Assembly: GCA_023251075.1 (NCBI GenBank)
Contig: JAHEZM010000001.1
Location: 139,717-203,716, forward strand
Source: Flavobacteriales bacterium
Lineage (GTDB): Bacteria; Bacteroidota; Bacteroidia; Flavobacteriales_C; GCA-002722245
Length of the DNA stretch: 64,000 nucleotides
Direction of reading: 5' to 3'
Shown here: positions 33,149-42,456 of the stretch, piece by piece
How positions within the stretch are numbered: position 1 is the stretch's first letter
Layout: the number at the start of each line of letters is the position of its first letter
Program-made: the position numbers and the translations under genes
Notes under the pieces: generated by a model
Seen by the model: only the letters and a program-made list of their open reading frames with translations
What the model was told of the DNA's origin: nothing
The model's database searches: none

Positions 33149-36100
33149 CTAATAAATCACTGTTACTTTCCCTATCCTATCTCTTTTAGATGTAAAACCA
33201 TTTTCATTATTAATAGAGTAAGAAATTTTGTACACATATACATCCTGCTGAACCAAATGACCTGCATAAGTTCCATTCCACCCCTTGCTTAAATCTGTAC
33301 TTCTGAAAATCTCTTCTCCCCAACGGTTAAAGATCAACATTTCAAAATCCTTAACATTAGTTCCATAAGCTAAAAATACATTATTTTGTTCGTCTCCATT
33401 TGGAGTAAATGCATCGGGAAGATATAGCGTAGAAGGACAATAATCGATCACTTTCACTTCATCACTCACTGCACATTTACCTTCATTTAATATCACTTTA
33501 TAAATTCCTCCAGTATTCACCACAATAGAAGAGGTCGTTTCACCAGTATTCCATAAATAACTATACTCAGCAGCAATAGTATCAATAGAAATGTTAATAG
33601 GGCCATCTTCTAAAAAACAATGAGAAGGCGACATATTATTGATAAACTTACTCAAAATATTTTTCGGTAAAATGACTTCTTTCACATAAACTGTATCTGA
33701 TGCAGAACAATTTCCATTGCTCACTTTTACCGAATATGTTCCACTGTTATCTACCACTATTTTTGATGTTGTTGCCTGTACATTCCATAAATAAGTCATG
33801 CCCGCATTATTTGCATTAATCGCTAAGGTCTCCCCTTCACAAATACTGGTGCTGTCTTGTCCGTTTAATAAATTAACCAAAGGAAAAGCTTTAAAATCAA
33901 CCTGAATGGTATCTTTTGCAGAACAAGAAAAAGTATCGGTAACAGTTAAAGAATATGAAGCAGTAGTTTGCACCAACAAGGAATTAGCAGTAGAATTATC
34001 ACTCCATAAGTAAGACCAGTTTTGAGAGGGAGATTGAGGTTGGAGTAAAATAGTACTTCCTGCACAAGTATCAATATCATTTCCTAAAGTCATGATTGGT
34101 TTTGCGTGAACATTCACCAATATGTTTGTATCGGCAGAACAGCCTGTGGAAGTATTGGTAACTTCGACTGAATAAGTTGCACCCACAGAAGTATTGATGG
34201 TAGCTGTTGTTGCGTTGGTACTCCACAAATAAGAATATCCTACTCCATAATCATGACCAATATTTGCTGCAGCGCCACTACAAACAGAAGCGCTAGTATT
34301 TACCAAACTCATATCGGGCAATGCATTCACTTTAATTTGAATGGCATCTGTCCCATCACAACCACTACCATCATCTACAGTAAGTGTAATGGTTTGCGCA
34401 GAATCAACTGTAATAGTTTGCGTACTTTCTCCTGTACTCCACAAGAAATTATAACCTGTAGAGTATTGAGAACTCAACACAATAGATTCTCCTGTACACA
34501 TTACCGTATCAGGATTTCCTGAAATTTGAACCGGTAAATGAGAGAGGATTGTAATCACTGCAGAATCTCTTCCTTTACAACCGTACTTATCAGTAATATC
34601 TACAAAAATTACTGCATTAGCATTTACATTATTTAAACTTAAAGATGAAGCAGTACTATTGTCATTCCACTGGTAAGTATATGGTCCGTTTCCATTGTTG
34701 TAAATACTTTCATCAAATACCAAATTATTACCGGCACAGGTTTGTATGTCTTTAATAGTATCAGAATTAGGTAAAGCAATCACAGAAAGAACCATAGTAT
34801 CTCTATTTACACAAGCTTTGTTATCGGTTACTTTCACGAAATATGTTCCCGATAAATTCTTCGTCACCGAAGAACTTGTTTCACCTGTAGACCATAAATA
34901 AGAACTAAAAACCCCAGCATTTAACGTAGCTGATGTTCCTGCGCAAATATTTTTATCCGATCCAAGATTTACATTTGGCAAAGCATTAAGCGATAAAGTC
35001 ATTGAATCACTCCCCACACAACCTGTTCCATTGTCTATCACCACGCCATAAATTCCGGCATTTTTAATTTTGATAGAAGAACTTGTTGCTCCTGTATTCC
35101 AGGCATAAGTATAACCTGTTCCGGAATAGGCTGTACTCAATATTATACTATCTCCGGTACAAATAGTAGAATCAGATAATTGAATCACCAATGAGTTATT
35201 TTCTTTTACATAAATACTGTCTTTATGGGTACACAATTTACTATCTGTCACTTGAATTTTATACCAACCTTGAATTGAAGCCACCAAAGAATCAGCACTT
35301 CCTGTACCCGCACCAGTCCATTGATAAGTGAAATTACCAGCTCCTCCGGAAGCAATTGGTTTAAGCATAGTAGTGCTTCCCGGACAAATAAACACCGTAT
35401 CAGAAGCAAAACCAATATTGATTGACGGATTAAGTGTGACATTCACCGTGTCCTTATTTTTACATCCATTAGCATCTGTTGCTTGAAGAATATATTGACC
35501 TGCTGAGTTTACAGAAATCGCAGCAGAAGTTTCGTTGGTGCTCCATAAATAAGAGGCAAAAGAAGTTGTTGCTTTGAGTGAATCGGAAGCATTAGGACAC
35601 AAAACTTTATCGACACCTAAATTCACTGTTGGCAAAACATTTACCGTTACCACAGTATTTCCTTCCCCTGTGGTATCACAGGTTGCATCCCAAACAGAAT
35701 CTACTTTATATGTTCCTGCATTCTTCGCATAAAAAGAATAAGTATTGGCATTGATATTAGAAACCATCCATTTTGTTGGACCATTACTCAACTTAATTTT
35801 AAAAGGTTTTGTACCAGTTAACGCAACAGATAATTGTGCACTGTCTCCCACACAAAATGATTTGTTTCCACTCATTAACGCCTTTGGTGGTGTACATCCT
35901 GCACAATGAAAAGGAACATATACCGTATCGGTTAAAGTACATTGAGTATTAACAGTGTTGGTAGCCACCACAGTATAAGTTGTTGGATTCAAACCCGAAA
36001 CATTGGCAGGTGTACCCGTTGCACCACCTGGATTCCACTGATAGGTATAGTTTCCAGGGGTATACGGACAAGTCACCACATAATTAAACGCTGTATAATT

Positions 36101-38311
36101 TTGATATTGTTGCGCTGTACCTATAGGAATCAATTGATTTAAAACTTTCACTCCGTTAGGATCTTTGATATACACTTCAATAGGCGCGTTTTGCTGATTG
36201 TAGCCCGCCGGTCCGCTACATGAACCCGATGATGGTTGAACCTCTACCTCAAACTTAATACTCTCCCCAGAGCATAATTTGTAGGTGGTTTTTACCGGAG
36301 CAGGATAGGCATTTACCAATACATCTTTACGCAATCTTTGTGCTGCACCGTTCGATGGAGTAATGATTACAAACACATCTCTTTCCCAGGCTGCATATGG
36401 CGTATCGAAATATACACTCCACTCACATTCACAATCGTCTTGCTCTAATTTTGTTTTTAAAACAGCATCACAAGCCGTCATACTTTGCACTGAAGCCGTT
36501 AATTTTTCATTCATCGGCGTAGTAAATTTCACTTCTGCAGATAACTTGAATTTACAATTGGCTACAGCATTATCCTGAACAGTAATGTTGTATACACCAT
36601 CGGGAATATTGTTGATAGACGTAGTGGTGCTTATTCCTGTTTGAGAACCACTATAATCATCACTGGCGTACGTAATCGTGTAATTTGAAGAACCGGTGAT
36701 ATTGAGATTTATTTTTCCGCCATGCATATTCTGACAAGGTGTATTTACCGTTGTTGCCGTGGCCACAATACTGCATGAATTACAATTATTTACCACTAAT
36801 GTTTTCGGACAACAAGCCTGTGCGCATCCTCCCAAATCGGTGTTACACACCTTTACCGTATAAACGAAATTTCCCACTACAGAAGGTGTTACCACCAATT
36901 GTTTCGATGTTCCGCCAGCCACAGCAATTCCATCTTTGTACCAGGCGTAAGTCATATTTGCTCCTTCTCCTCCATCAATCACCGCTTCCAAAATCACCGC
37001 AGAACCCTTACAAACAGTATCGCTTCCACTTTGATTGGCAATGTGCGATGCTGGGGCCATTTTACCAATACACTGACGGTAACCGTTGTTGTAAGCGGGT
37101 AAACCATCGTTGAAGATGGTCGACATCAATGGATCTTCTTTAGGTAATCCTAAAATGATTTCATCGATAACAGGGCCCAATTGCTTAAATGGAATCGGAG
37201 CCCCTCCTGCTATTGAATTAAAAACATTTTGAACATTGGCTGTTATTGCTGCTGTTTGCGCACCAGTTAATTCGCTGTACCAAGGATAAATTGTATTGAG
37301 GTATTGTTGCACATCGCTCCACGCGATATTGTTGTTGTAATATCCATAGTTCACATGATTCTGACTCGGTCCGGGTATGGTAGTCACTATCGGGTTAGTA
37401 TATTGATAATACGACGAAGTATTGTTCTCCAAAACATTCATCGCCCATCCTACCACTTCAGGATAAACATTGGAAGTAGCTGTTAAATCCCAATTGGAAT
37501 TAGCAATAGCAGCTGCTCTTCCGGCAGGAGTATATAAATTAAAACCCTGACCACAACACGCCGTTCCACTAGTATTATCTTGTACTGCAGCAGCCCAACT
37601 ATTCCAGCCCGAAGCCATTAATTTTTCGTATGCATTGGGATCAGCAGTAGCAGTAATAACCGGCCAGATATTAATACCCCAGGCGTAATCAATCAAGGAA
37701 TGATTTAATATATTTCTGTAAGCCAAACCTAAAGCACCAATTTCAAAATTAGATGAACCAATGAACTGAGAAAACTGTCCTTTTTTAAATCTCCACGGCC
37801 ATGTTTGATTCATATCGCCACACCAGGCATTACCTTCTTCCATTTGAAAACAACCATCCATCACAGTAATCCATTCTGAACATTTTACAGCATAATCTCC
37901 AGGGTTATTATGCCAGGGCTTTTTTCCGGCAGGCCACTGTGCAGCACAATCACAAGCCATACCTGTTTCATGTGCAGTAATCGCCATCCAATAAGAAATT
38001 TTAGGATGATCCACTCTTTGAATAATATTGCGATTGTAGTTCCAGGCGTGTGCAATGGCAATAGCCCAAGTGGGACGGTTGCTGGGAATACTAATAGGCA
38101 TTGGTCGTTCTTCACTCATACCATCTACACCCGCCTGAGGTAATTGAATTTCCCCTGCAGGATAAGCCGTTTTGATTAAACAACTTCTTTCAAAAAAAGC
38201 ATAGGATGGGTATTCAGGACAATCGAATAAGGTTGGACCTTGAGCTTCTATTTTGCTCATACAAAGAGACAAAAACAGAGCGGTTAAAATGTGTTTAAAA
38301 AAAGTACTCAT
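33149..38311 (-). CDS. Giant T9SS type B cargo protein with Ig/PKD-like repeats and a cysteine-rich N-terminal domain
   Basis: Secreted protein of 1720 residues. A signal peptide (1-23) is followed by a Cys/Trp-rich domain (about 25-415) that includes SYWMAITAHETGMACDCAAQ with E115 and QFIGSSNFEIGALGLAYRN, giving it a look of the lysozyme/transglycosylase superfamily, though no family is certain. Mixed modules fill 425-890. From about 895 to 1625 runs a series of 75-90-residue Ig/PKD-like modules, most with a core such as YLWSTGETSSS. The last 93 residues (LPDAFTPNGDEQNNVFLAYG, then LIFNRWGEEIF) are a type B gliding-motility-associated C-terminal sorting domain, which targets it to the cell surface through type IX secretion. 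Adhesion or wall/polymer attack are possible roles. Confidence 0.88.
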   Translation of the reverse strand: MSTFFKHILTALFLSLCMSKIEAQGPTLFDCPEYPSYAFFERSCLIKTAYPAGEIQLPQAGVDGMSEERPMPISIPSNRPTWAIAIAHAWNYNRNIIQRVDHPKISYWMAITAHETGMACDCAAQWPAGKKPWHNNPGDYAVKCSEWITVMDGCFQMEEGNAWCGDMNQTWPWRFKKGQFSQFIGSSNFEIGALGLAYRNILNHSLIDYAWGINIWPVITATADPNAYEKLMASGWNSWAAAVQDNTSGTACCGQGFNLYTPAGRAAAIANSNWDLTATSNVYPEVVGWAMNVLENNTSSYYQYTNPIVTTIPGPSQNHVNYGYYNNNIAWSDVQQYLNTIYPWYSELTGAQTAAITANVQNVFNSIAGGAPIPFKQLGPVIDEIILGLPKEDPLMSTIFNDGLPAYNNGYRQCIGKMAPASHIANQSGSDTVCKGSAVILEAVIDGGEGANMTYAWYKDGIAVAGGTSKQLVVTPSVVGNFVYTVKVCNTDLGGCAQACCPKTLVVNNCNSCSIVATATTVNTPCQNMHGGKINLNITGSSNYTITYASDDYSGSQTGISTTTSINNIPDGVYNITVQDNAVANCKFKLSAEVKFTTPMNEKLTASVQSMTACDAVLKTKLEQDDCECEWSVYFDTPYAAWERDVFVIITPSNGAAQRLRKDVLVNAYPAPVKTTYKLCSGESIKFEVEVQPSSGSCSGPAGYNQQNAPIEVYIKDPNGVKVLNQLIPIGTAQQYQNYTAFNYVVTCPYTPGNYTYQWNPGGATGTPANVSGLNPTTYTVVATNTVNTQCTLTDTVYVPFHCAGCTPPKALMSGNKSFCVGDSAQLSVALTGTKPFKIKLSNGPTKWMVSNINANTYSFYAKNAGTYKVDSVWDATCDTTGEGNTVVTVNVLPTVNLGVDKVLCPNASDSLKATTSFASYLWSTNETSAAISVNSAGQYILQATDANGCKNKDTVNVTLNPSINIGFASDTVFICPGSTTMLKPIASGGAGNFTYQWTGAGTGSADSLVASIQGWYKIQVTDSKLCTHKDSIYVKENNSLVIQLSDSTICTGDSIILSTAYSGTGYTYAWNTGATSSSIKIKNAGIYGVVIDNGTGCVGSDSMTLSLNALPNVNLGSDKNICAGTSATLNAGVFSSYLWSTGETSSSVTKNLSGTYFVKVTDNKACVNRDTMVLSVIALPNSDTIKDIQTCAGNNLVFDESIYNNGNGPYTYQWNDNSTASSLSLNNVNANAVIFVDITDKYGCKGRDSAVITILSHLPVQISGNPDTVMCTGESIVLSSQYSTGYNFLWSTGESTQTITVDSAQTITLTVDDGSGCDGTDAIQIKVNALPDMSLVNTSASVCSGAAANIGHDYGVGYSYLWSTNATTATINTSVGATYSVEVTNTSTGCSADTNILVNVHAKPIMTLGNDIDTCAGSTILLQPQSPSQNWSYLWSDNSTANSLLVQTTASYSLTVTDTFSCSAKDTIQVDFKAFPLVNLLNGQDSTSICEGETLAINANNAGMTYLWNVQATTSKIVVDNSGTYSVKVSNGNCSASDTVYVKEVILPKNILSKFINNMSPSHCFLEDGPINISIDTIAAEYSYLWNTGETTSSIVVNTGGIYKVILNEGKCAVSDEVKVIDYCPSTLYLPDAFTPNGDEQNNVFLAYGTNVKDFEMLIFNRWGEEIFRSTDLSKGWNGTYAGHLVQQDVYVYKISYSINNENGFTSKRDRIGKVTVIY

Positions 38312-38489
38312 AGTTGTTTTTTCGGGTATTGTGAATATACAACCTACAACAAGTCAAACCAACGAAATACTACAGCAAACAACGGATGTCAGTTCTTTGT
38401 CAGTAAAGAATTCGGGCTAATTATTGAGCTGACAAAAAACCGCCACAAACTTAAGCGCTACATGAAAATCTTTTTTTTATTTAGTTTAG

Positions 38490-38513
38490 CGTTATTCTTT
38501 TAAAGGAATAACG
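38490..38513. promoter_or_regulatory. Candidate ModE-type operator
   Basis: A 24-bp dyad with the form CGTTAT-N12-ATAACG; the perfect arms extend to CGTTATTC (38490-38497) and GAATAACG (38506-38513). The E. coli ModE operator of modABC has the same outer hexamers and the same total length. It ends at the base before the ATG of the modE-like gene and contains AAGGA, which may be its ribosome binding site, so bound protein would block both expression of itself and of the Moco operon. Confidence 0.65.
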
Positions 38514-38870
38514 ATGGCGAAAACCTCAAAAAAACAAACCTACAGAATACGCGGAAGAATCTGGATTGAAAGCAACAATGAGGCTTTCCTAGGTTCGGGC
38601 AGAGTAGAATTGCTGGAAAAAGTAAAAGAATATGGTTCCATTTCCAAAGCAGCCAAAGCCATGAAAATGTCTTATCGCCAAGCATGGGAACTCATAGATT
38701 CCATGAACAGCAAAGCCAAAAATCCTTTGGTAATTAAACAAAGCGGCGGTAAAAATGGAGGTGGTGCAAGTATCACTGAGGCTGGTGAAGAAGCGATCTC
38801 CACTTTCAAAAATTTAAGAGAAGAAATGTTCCAGTTTTTAGAAATGAAAAACAAAAATTTAAAAGTCTGA
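38514..38870 (+). CDS. ModE N-terminal-type winged-helix regulator
   Basis: Protein of 118 residues: a winged helix-turn-helix like the N-terminal domain of ModE (RVELLEKVKEYGSISKAAKA, then MSYRQAWELIDSMN and SGGKNGGGASITEAGEE). The C-terminal molybdate-binding (TOBE) domains of full ModE are absent, so how it senses molybdate, if at all, is open. It is the first gene of the molybdenum cofactor operon and is preceded directly by a ModE-type dyad, which argues for autoregulation and control of moaA and the genes after it. Confidence 0.87.
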   Translation: MAKTSKKQTYRIRGRIWIESNNEAFLGSGRVELLEKVKEYGSISKAAKAMKMSYRQAWELIDSMNSKAKNPLVIKQSGGKNGGGASITEAGEEAISTFKNLREEMFQFLEMKNKNLKV

Positions 38871-38877
38871 TTTTACT

Positions 38878-39858
38878 TTGTTAAACGACAAACACCATAG
38901 AACCCACAACTATCTCCGGATTTCGTTGACCAACCACTGCAACCTGCGCTGTTTTTATTGCATGCCCGATGAAGACGACAATTATACTCCGTCGCCGCAA
39001 CTCATGCAGGCCAATGAAATTGAAGCCATTGCTGGCACTTTCGTAAAAATGGGTGTTACTAAAATCCGTCTCACCGGCGGAGAACCTTTGGTGAGAAAAG
39101 ATGCAGCAGATATTATTGAACGACTGAGTAAATATCCTGTTGAATTGACCATGACAACCAATGGTGTACGACTGGATGAGTTTTTTGACCTATTGAAAAA
39201 CTCAAGAGTGCGATCTTTAAATATCAGTCTGGATACTCTACAGGCCGCCAAATTCAAAGAAATCACCAAAAGAGATTTATTTGATAAAGTATACTCAAAT
39301 ATTTTACAAGCATTAGAACTCGGCTTCCGCGTAAAAGTAAATTGTGTAGCAACCAAAGGAGTAAATGATGACGAAATACATGATTTTATTGCCCTCACCA
39401 AACATCTTCCCCTTCATGTGCGCTTCATTGAATTTATGCCTTTCGCTGGCAATCGCTGGATGAAAGAAAAAGTAATGGGCTTGCAGGAAATTTTGAATTT
39501 AGTTTCTGCCGAATACGACACTATTCCAATTACAAGAGACAAACACGACACCGCAAAAAAATATAAAGTGATTGGTCACGAAGGTACTTTTGCTGTCATT
39601 AGTACTATGACTTCTCCCTTCTGCGGAGATTGTAATCGCTTGCGTTTAACTGCCGACGGCAAAATGAAAAACTGTTTGTTTTCCAAAGAGGAAAATGATT
39701 TGCTCTCTGCTTTCCGCCGCGGAGAAAATATTGAAAATTTGGTTTTACAAAATGTACAAAACAAAGCAAAAGAAAGAGGCGGACAAATTACCGATGATTT
39801 CGAAACGAAAAATGCAGCTGCACTCACAAATAGAAGCATGATAAGTATTGGAGGTTAA
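38878..39858 (+). CDS. moaA: GTP 3',8-cyclase MoaA
   Basis: Radical SAM enzyme of 326 residues that opens molybdopterin synthesis from GTP. The N-terminal cluster is C21-x3-C25-x2-C28 in HCNLRCFYC; the second cluster is CGDC followed by a third cysteine in KNCLFS. The start is a TTG at 38878, 7 bp after the modE-like stop: it yields LNDKHHRTHNYLRIS, which aligns with the usual MoaA N-terminus, and there is no nearby ATG. The usual C-terminal GG dipeptide is conserved as ISIGG. Confidence 0.94.
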   Translation: MLNDKHHRTHNYLRISLTNHCNLRCFYCMPDEDDNYTPSPQLMQANEIEAIAGTFVKMGVTKIRLTGGEPLVRKDAADIIERLSKYPVELTMTTNGVRLDEFFDLLKNSRVRSLNISLDTLQAAKFKEITKRDLFDKVYSNILQALELGFRVKVNCVATKGVNDDEIHDFIALTKHLPLHVRFIEFMPFAGNRWMKEKVMGLQEILNLVSAEYDTIPITRDKHDTAKKYKVIGHEGTFAVISTMTSPFCGDCNRLRLTADGKMKNCLFSKEENDLLSAFRRGENIENLVLQNVQNKAKERGGQITDDFETKNAAALTNRSMISIGG

Positions 39859-41028
39859 ATGATTTCAGTTAACGAAGCAATAAATATTATCCATAAAAAC
39901 ACCACCTCTTTGGCGGTAGAAAAAATAAATTGTGCAGAAGCAGTTCATCGCATTTTAGCTGAAGATATTTTTTCTTCCATCAACACTCCCCCCTTTGAAC
40001 AATCAGCAATGGATGGTTATGCTTTTTGTTTTGCCGATTTTAAAAACAAACCCTTAGCTATTTCAGGAATTATTGCCGCAGGAGATGTTGGCTCTTTACC
40101 TGCTCAACACGTCTGCAGAATATTCACTGGAGCAGCACTTCCGCAAGGCGCCGACACAGTGGTGATGCAGGAAAAAGTTTCTGTTTCAGAAAATATGCTT
40201 TCCATTTTGGACGAAAATATTCAACAGGGCAGCAACGTGCGACCCAAAGGTTCTGAGATAAAAAAAGGTGAGTTGGCACTACCTAAAAAAACAAAATTAA
40301 ATCCTTCTGCAATCGGATTACTCGCTAGTTTAGGACTCACCCAAATTTCTGTTTATTCTTTACCTCGCGTAAGCATTATCATCACCGGAAAAGAATTGAA
40401 TACTCCCGGAAATTCTTTGCAAGAAGGAAAAGTATACGAAAGTAATTCTTACGGTTTGAGTGCTGCACTTTCACAAAATGGAATTAATAAAATCAACATT
40501 TTTCGTGTAGACGACAACAAAGAAGCAACCAAAAATATTATTGAAAAAGCTTTACAAGAAAGTGATTTACTCATTCTCACCGGTGGCGTATCCGTGGGTG
40601 ATTACGATTATGTAGCCCAAGCTCTGGAAGAATGTAAAGTGGATATTCTCTTTCATAGAGTGAAACAAAAACCAGGAAAACCTATCCTCTTTGGAAAGAA
40701 AAAAAACATTCCTGTTTTTGGCTTACCGGGAAATCCTGCCGCCGTAATGACTTGCTTTTACAAATATGTTTTGCCTTGTATTTCTCTTTTGCAGGGAAAA
40801 GAAAATTCAACTCTTTCCCTCCTGCTTCCTTTAAAAAATTCTTATTCCAAAAAGAAAGGACTCACGCATTTCTTAAAAGGAAAAATAGAAGGAAATGAAG
40901 TCATCGCATTAACCGGACAAGAATCTTACAAACTACTCTCCTTCACAGAAGCCAATTGCATTATTGAACTGGAAGAAGAAAAAGAAAATTTTGAAAAAGG
41001 AACTTTAGTAACTACTCATTTAATATAA
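39859..41028 (+). CDS. moeA: Molybdopterin molybdenumtransferase MoeA
   Basis: Protein of 389 residues with the MoeA signatures PPFEQSAMDGYAF near the N-terminus and LTGGVSVGDYDYV, GKPILFGK and FGLPGNPAAVM in the central MoCF-binding domain. It inserts molybdate into adenylylated molybdopterin. The ATG follows the moaA stop without a gap and has a GGAGG Shine-Dalgarno in the end of moaA, which is unusual in this genome. Operon with moaA and the TSUP gene. Confidence 0.95.
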   Translation: MISVNEAINIIHKNTTSLAVEKINCAEAVHRILAEDIFSSINTPPFEQSAMDGYAFCFADFKNKPLAISGIIAAGDVGSLPAQHVCRIFTGAALPQGADTVVMQEKVSVSENMLSILDENIQQGSNVRPKGSEIKKGELALPKKTKLNPSAIGLLASLGLTQISVYSLPRVSIIITGKELNTPGNSLQEGKVYESNSYGLSAALSQNGINKINIFRVDDNKEATKNIIEKALQESDLLILTGGVSVGDYDYVAQALEECKVDILFHRVKQKPGKPILFGKKKNIPVFGLPGNPAAVMTCFYKYVLPCISLLQGKENSTLSLLLPLKNSYSKKKGLTHFLKGKIEGNEVIALTGQESYKLLSFTEANCIIELEEEKENFEKGTLVTTHLI

Positions 41029-41029
41029 A

Positions 41030-41764
41030 ATGGAAACTACTTCTTTACTTTTTATGCTTATTCTTTTTGGCGTTGCTTTTTTGTATTCTTCCGTCGGACA
41101 CGGCGGAGCAAGCGGCTATCTTGCATTAATGGCCATTTTCAGCTTCGCCCCTGCTTTCATGAAACCTACGGCTTTGATGCTTAATATTTTTGTATCAGCC
41201 ATTGCCTTCATTCAATTTTACCGTGGCAAACATTTTCAGTGGAAATTATTTTTACCTCTGGCACTCACTTCTGTACCCGCTGCTTTTATAGGTGGATTAT
41301 TGGTTATCGATGGAAATATCTACAAACAAATTCTTGGTTTTTTATTGCTCCTGCCCATCGCGCGTTTTCTTTTTTTTAATAAAATAAAAGTGGAAGAGAA
41401 AAAACCTTACTCTAATATCGGACTCCTCCTGATGGGTGCCGGTATTGGTTTATTATCAGGAATGATAGGCATTGGCGGAGGAATCGTTTTAGCACCGATA
41501 TTGTTATTACTTCATTGGGCCGATCAAAAACAAACAGCTGCCATTTGCGCTTTATTTATTTTTGTGAACTCAGCATCCGGACTCGCCGGACAATTGACCA
41601 AAGGCATTTCCTTCACACCGGAAATGTTTTCATATGTGTTGATTGCTGCTATGGGCGGAACTTTGGGCGCTTACTACGGCTCACTCCGATTCAACCAACA
41701 AGTATTGAAACATATTTTAGCAAGCGTGTTAATGATTGCCTGTGCTAAATTACTCTTGGTATAA
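41030..41764 (+). CDS. TSUP (TauE/SafE) family permease
   Basis: Membrane protein of 244 residues with about eight helices and the duplicated TSUP pattern (SSVGHGGASGYLALMAI in the first half, LLSGMIGIGGGIVLAPILLL in the second). The family moves sulphite, sulphonates and other sulphur oxyanions. Located tightly between moeA and moaD (gaps of 1 and 0 bp), it may export a sulphur anion or serve in anion supply for cofactor synthesis; transport of molybdate itself is not established for this family. Confidence 0.88.
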   Translation: METTSLLFMLILFGVAFLYSSVGHGGASGYLALMAIFSFAPAFMKPTALMLNIFVSAIAFIQFYRGKHFQWKLFLPLALTSVPAAFIGGLLVIDGNIYKQILGFLLLLPIARFLFFNKIKVEEKKPYSNIGLLLMGAGIGLLSGMIGIGGGIVLAPILLLLHWADQKQTAAICALFIFVNSASGLAGQLTKGISFTPEMFSYVLIAAMGGTLGAYYGSLRFNQQVLKHILASVLMIACAKLLLV

Positions 41765-42004
41765 ATGAATGAAACCATAAAAATATTGGCCTTCGGGAAA
41801 ATAACTGACATCACAGGTGCAGTCTCTTTCCTTTTTCCTCATTGCCCAAACACGGATATTTTCAAAGAAAAATTATTTCAAAAATACCCCGAATTAAAAA
41901 CTCTTTCTTTTGCTTTGGCGGTGAATAAACAAATGGTGACTTCAAAAACAGAAATACAACCCAACGACGAAATAGTCCTTCTGCCGCCATCTTCAGGAGG
42001 ATAA
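41765..42004 (+). CDS. moaD: Molybdopterin synthase small subunit MoaD
   Basis: Ubiquitin-fold protein of 79 residues ending PPSSGG. The C-terminal Gly-Gly is adenylylated and thiocarboxylated so it can donate sulphur to precursor Z together with MoaE. No moeB-type activating enzyme is found in the operon. It directly follows the TSUP gene and lies 11 bp before moaE. Confidence 0.92.
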   Translation: MNETIKILAFGKITDITGAVSFLFPHCPNTDIFKEKLFQKYPELKTLSFALAVNKQMVTSKTEIQPNDEIVLLPPSSGG

Positions 42005-42015
42005 AAAATAAAAAC

Positions 42016-42456
42016 ATGGAAAAGAAAATCAAAAATATTTTTACAGAAGGAGCCATCACTCCTGTATTTATCAGTGATTCTATCAGCAAGCACAGCACTA
42101 AAAAAAATATTGGCGCACACAGTATTTTTCTCGGACAAGTGCGCAACGACCTTATAGATGGCAAAGAAGTAAGCGCTATTGAATACACTTCTTATACCGA
42201 TATGGCGATGGAAAAAATGGCAATAATACGCGAAGAAATTTTCAGCAAATATTCCTTAACCTGCATGCACATTCACCATTCCTTAGGAAAAATAAATGCG
42301 GGAGAAATTTGCCTCTTTGTCTTTACTTCCTCCGCTCACCGCAAAGCCGCCATTGACGCCTGTGAAGAAGTAGTGGAAAGAATTAAAAAAGAATTACCCA
42401 TCTGGGGGAAAGAAATTTTTGTTGACAATACGCACCAATGGAAAGTGAACTCGTAG
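42016..42456 (+). CDS. moaE: Molybdopterin synthase large subunit MoaE
   Basis: Protein of 146 residues with the MoaE core AHSIFLGQVRND, the IHHSLGKINAGEICLFVFTS strand pair and HRKAAIDACEEVVERIKKEL, ending with the conserved PIWGKE segment. It takes two sulphurs from MoaD to convert precursor Z to molybdopterin. The stop is followed at once by a run of hairpins that separates it from moaCB. Confidence 0.95.
   Translation: MEKKIKNIFTEGAITPVFISDSISKHSTKKNIGAHSIFLGQVRNDLIDGKEVSAIEYTSYTDMAMEKMAIIREEIFSKYSLTCMHIHHSLGKINAGEICLFVFTSSAHRKAAIDACEEVVERIKKELPIWGKEIFVDNTHQWKVNS

Noticed and set aside
33430..35620. Possible CRISPR-like or mobile repeat pattern
   Set aside because: The periodic sequence encodes Ig/PKD-like modules within one long frame.
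36739..37113. 124-residue plus-strand frame inside the T9SS gene
   Set aside because: A shadow of the repetitive, low-complexity coding sequence on the minus strand.
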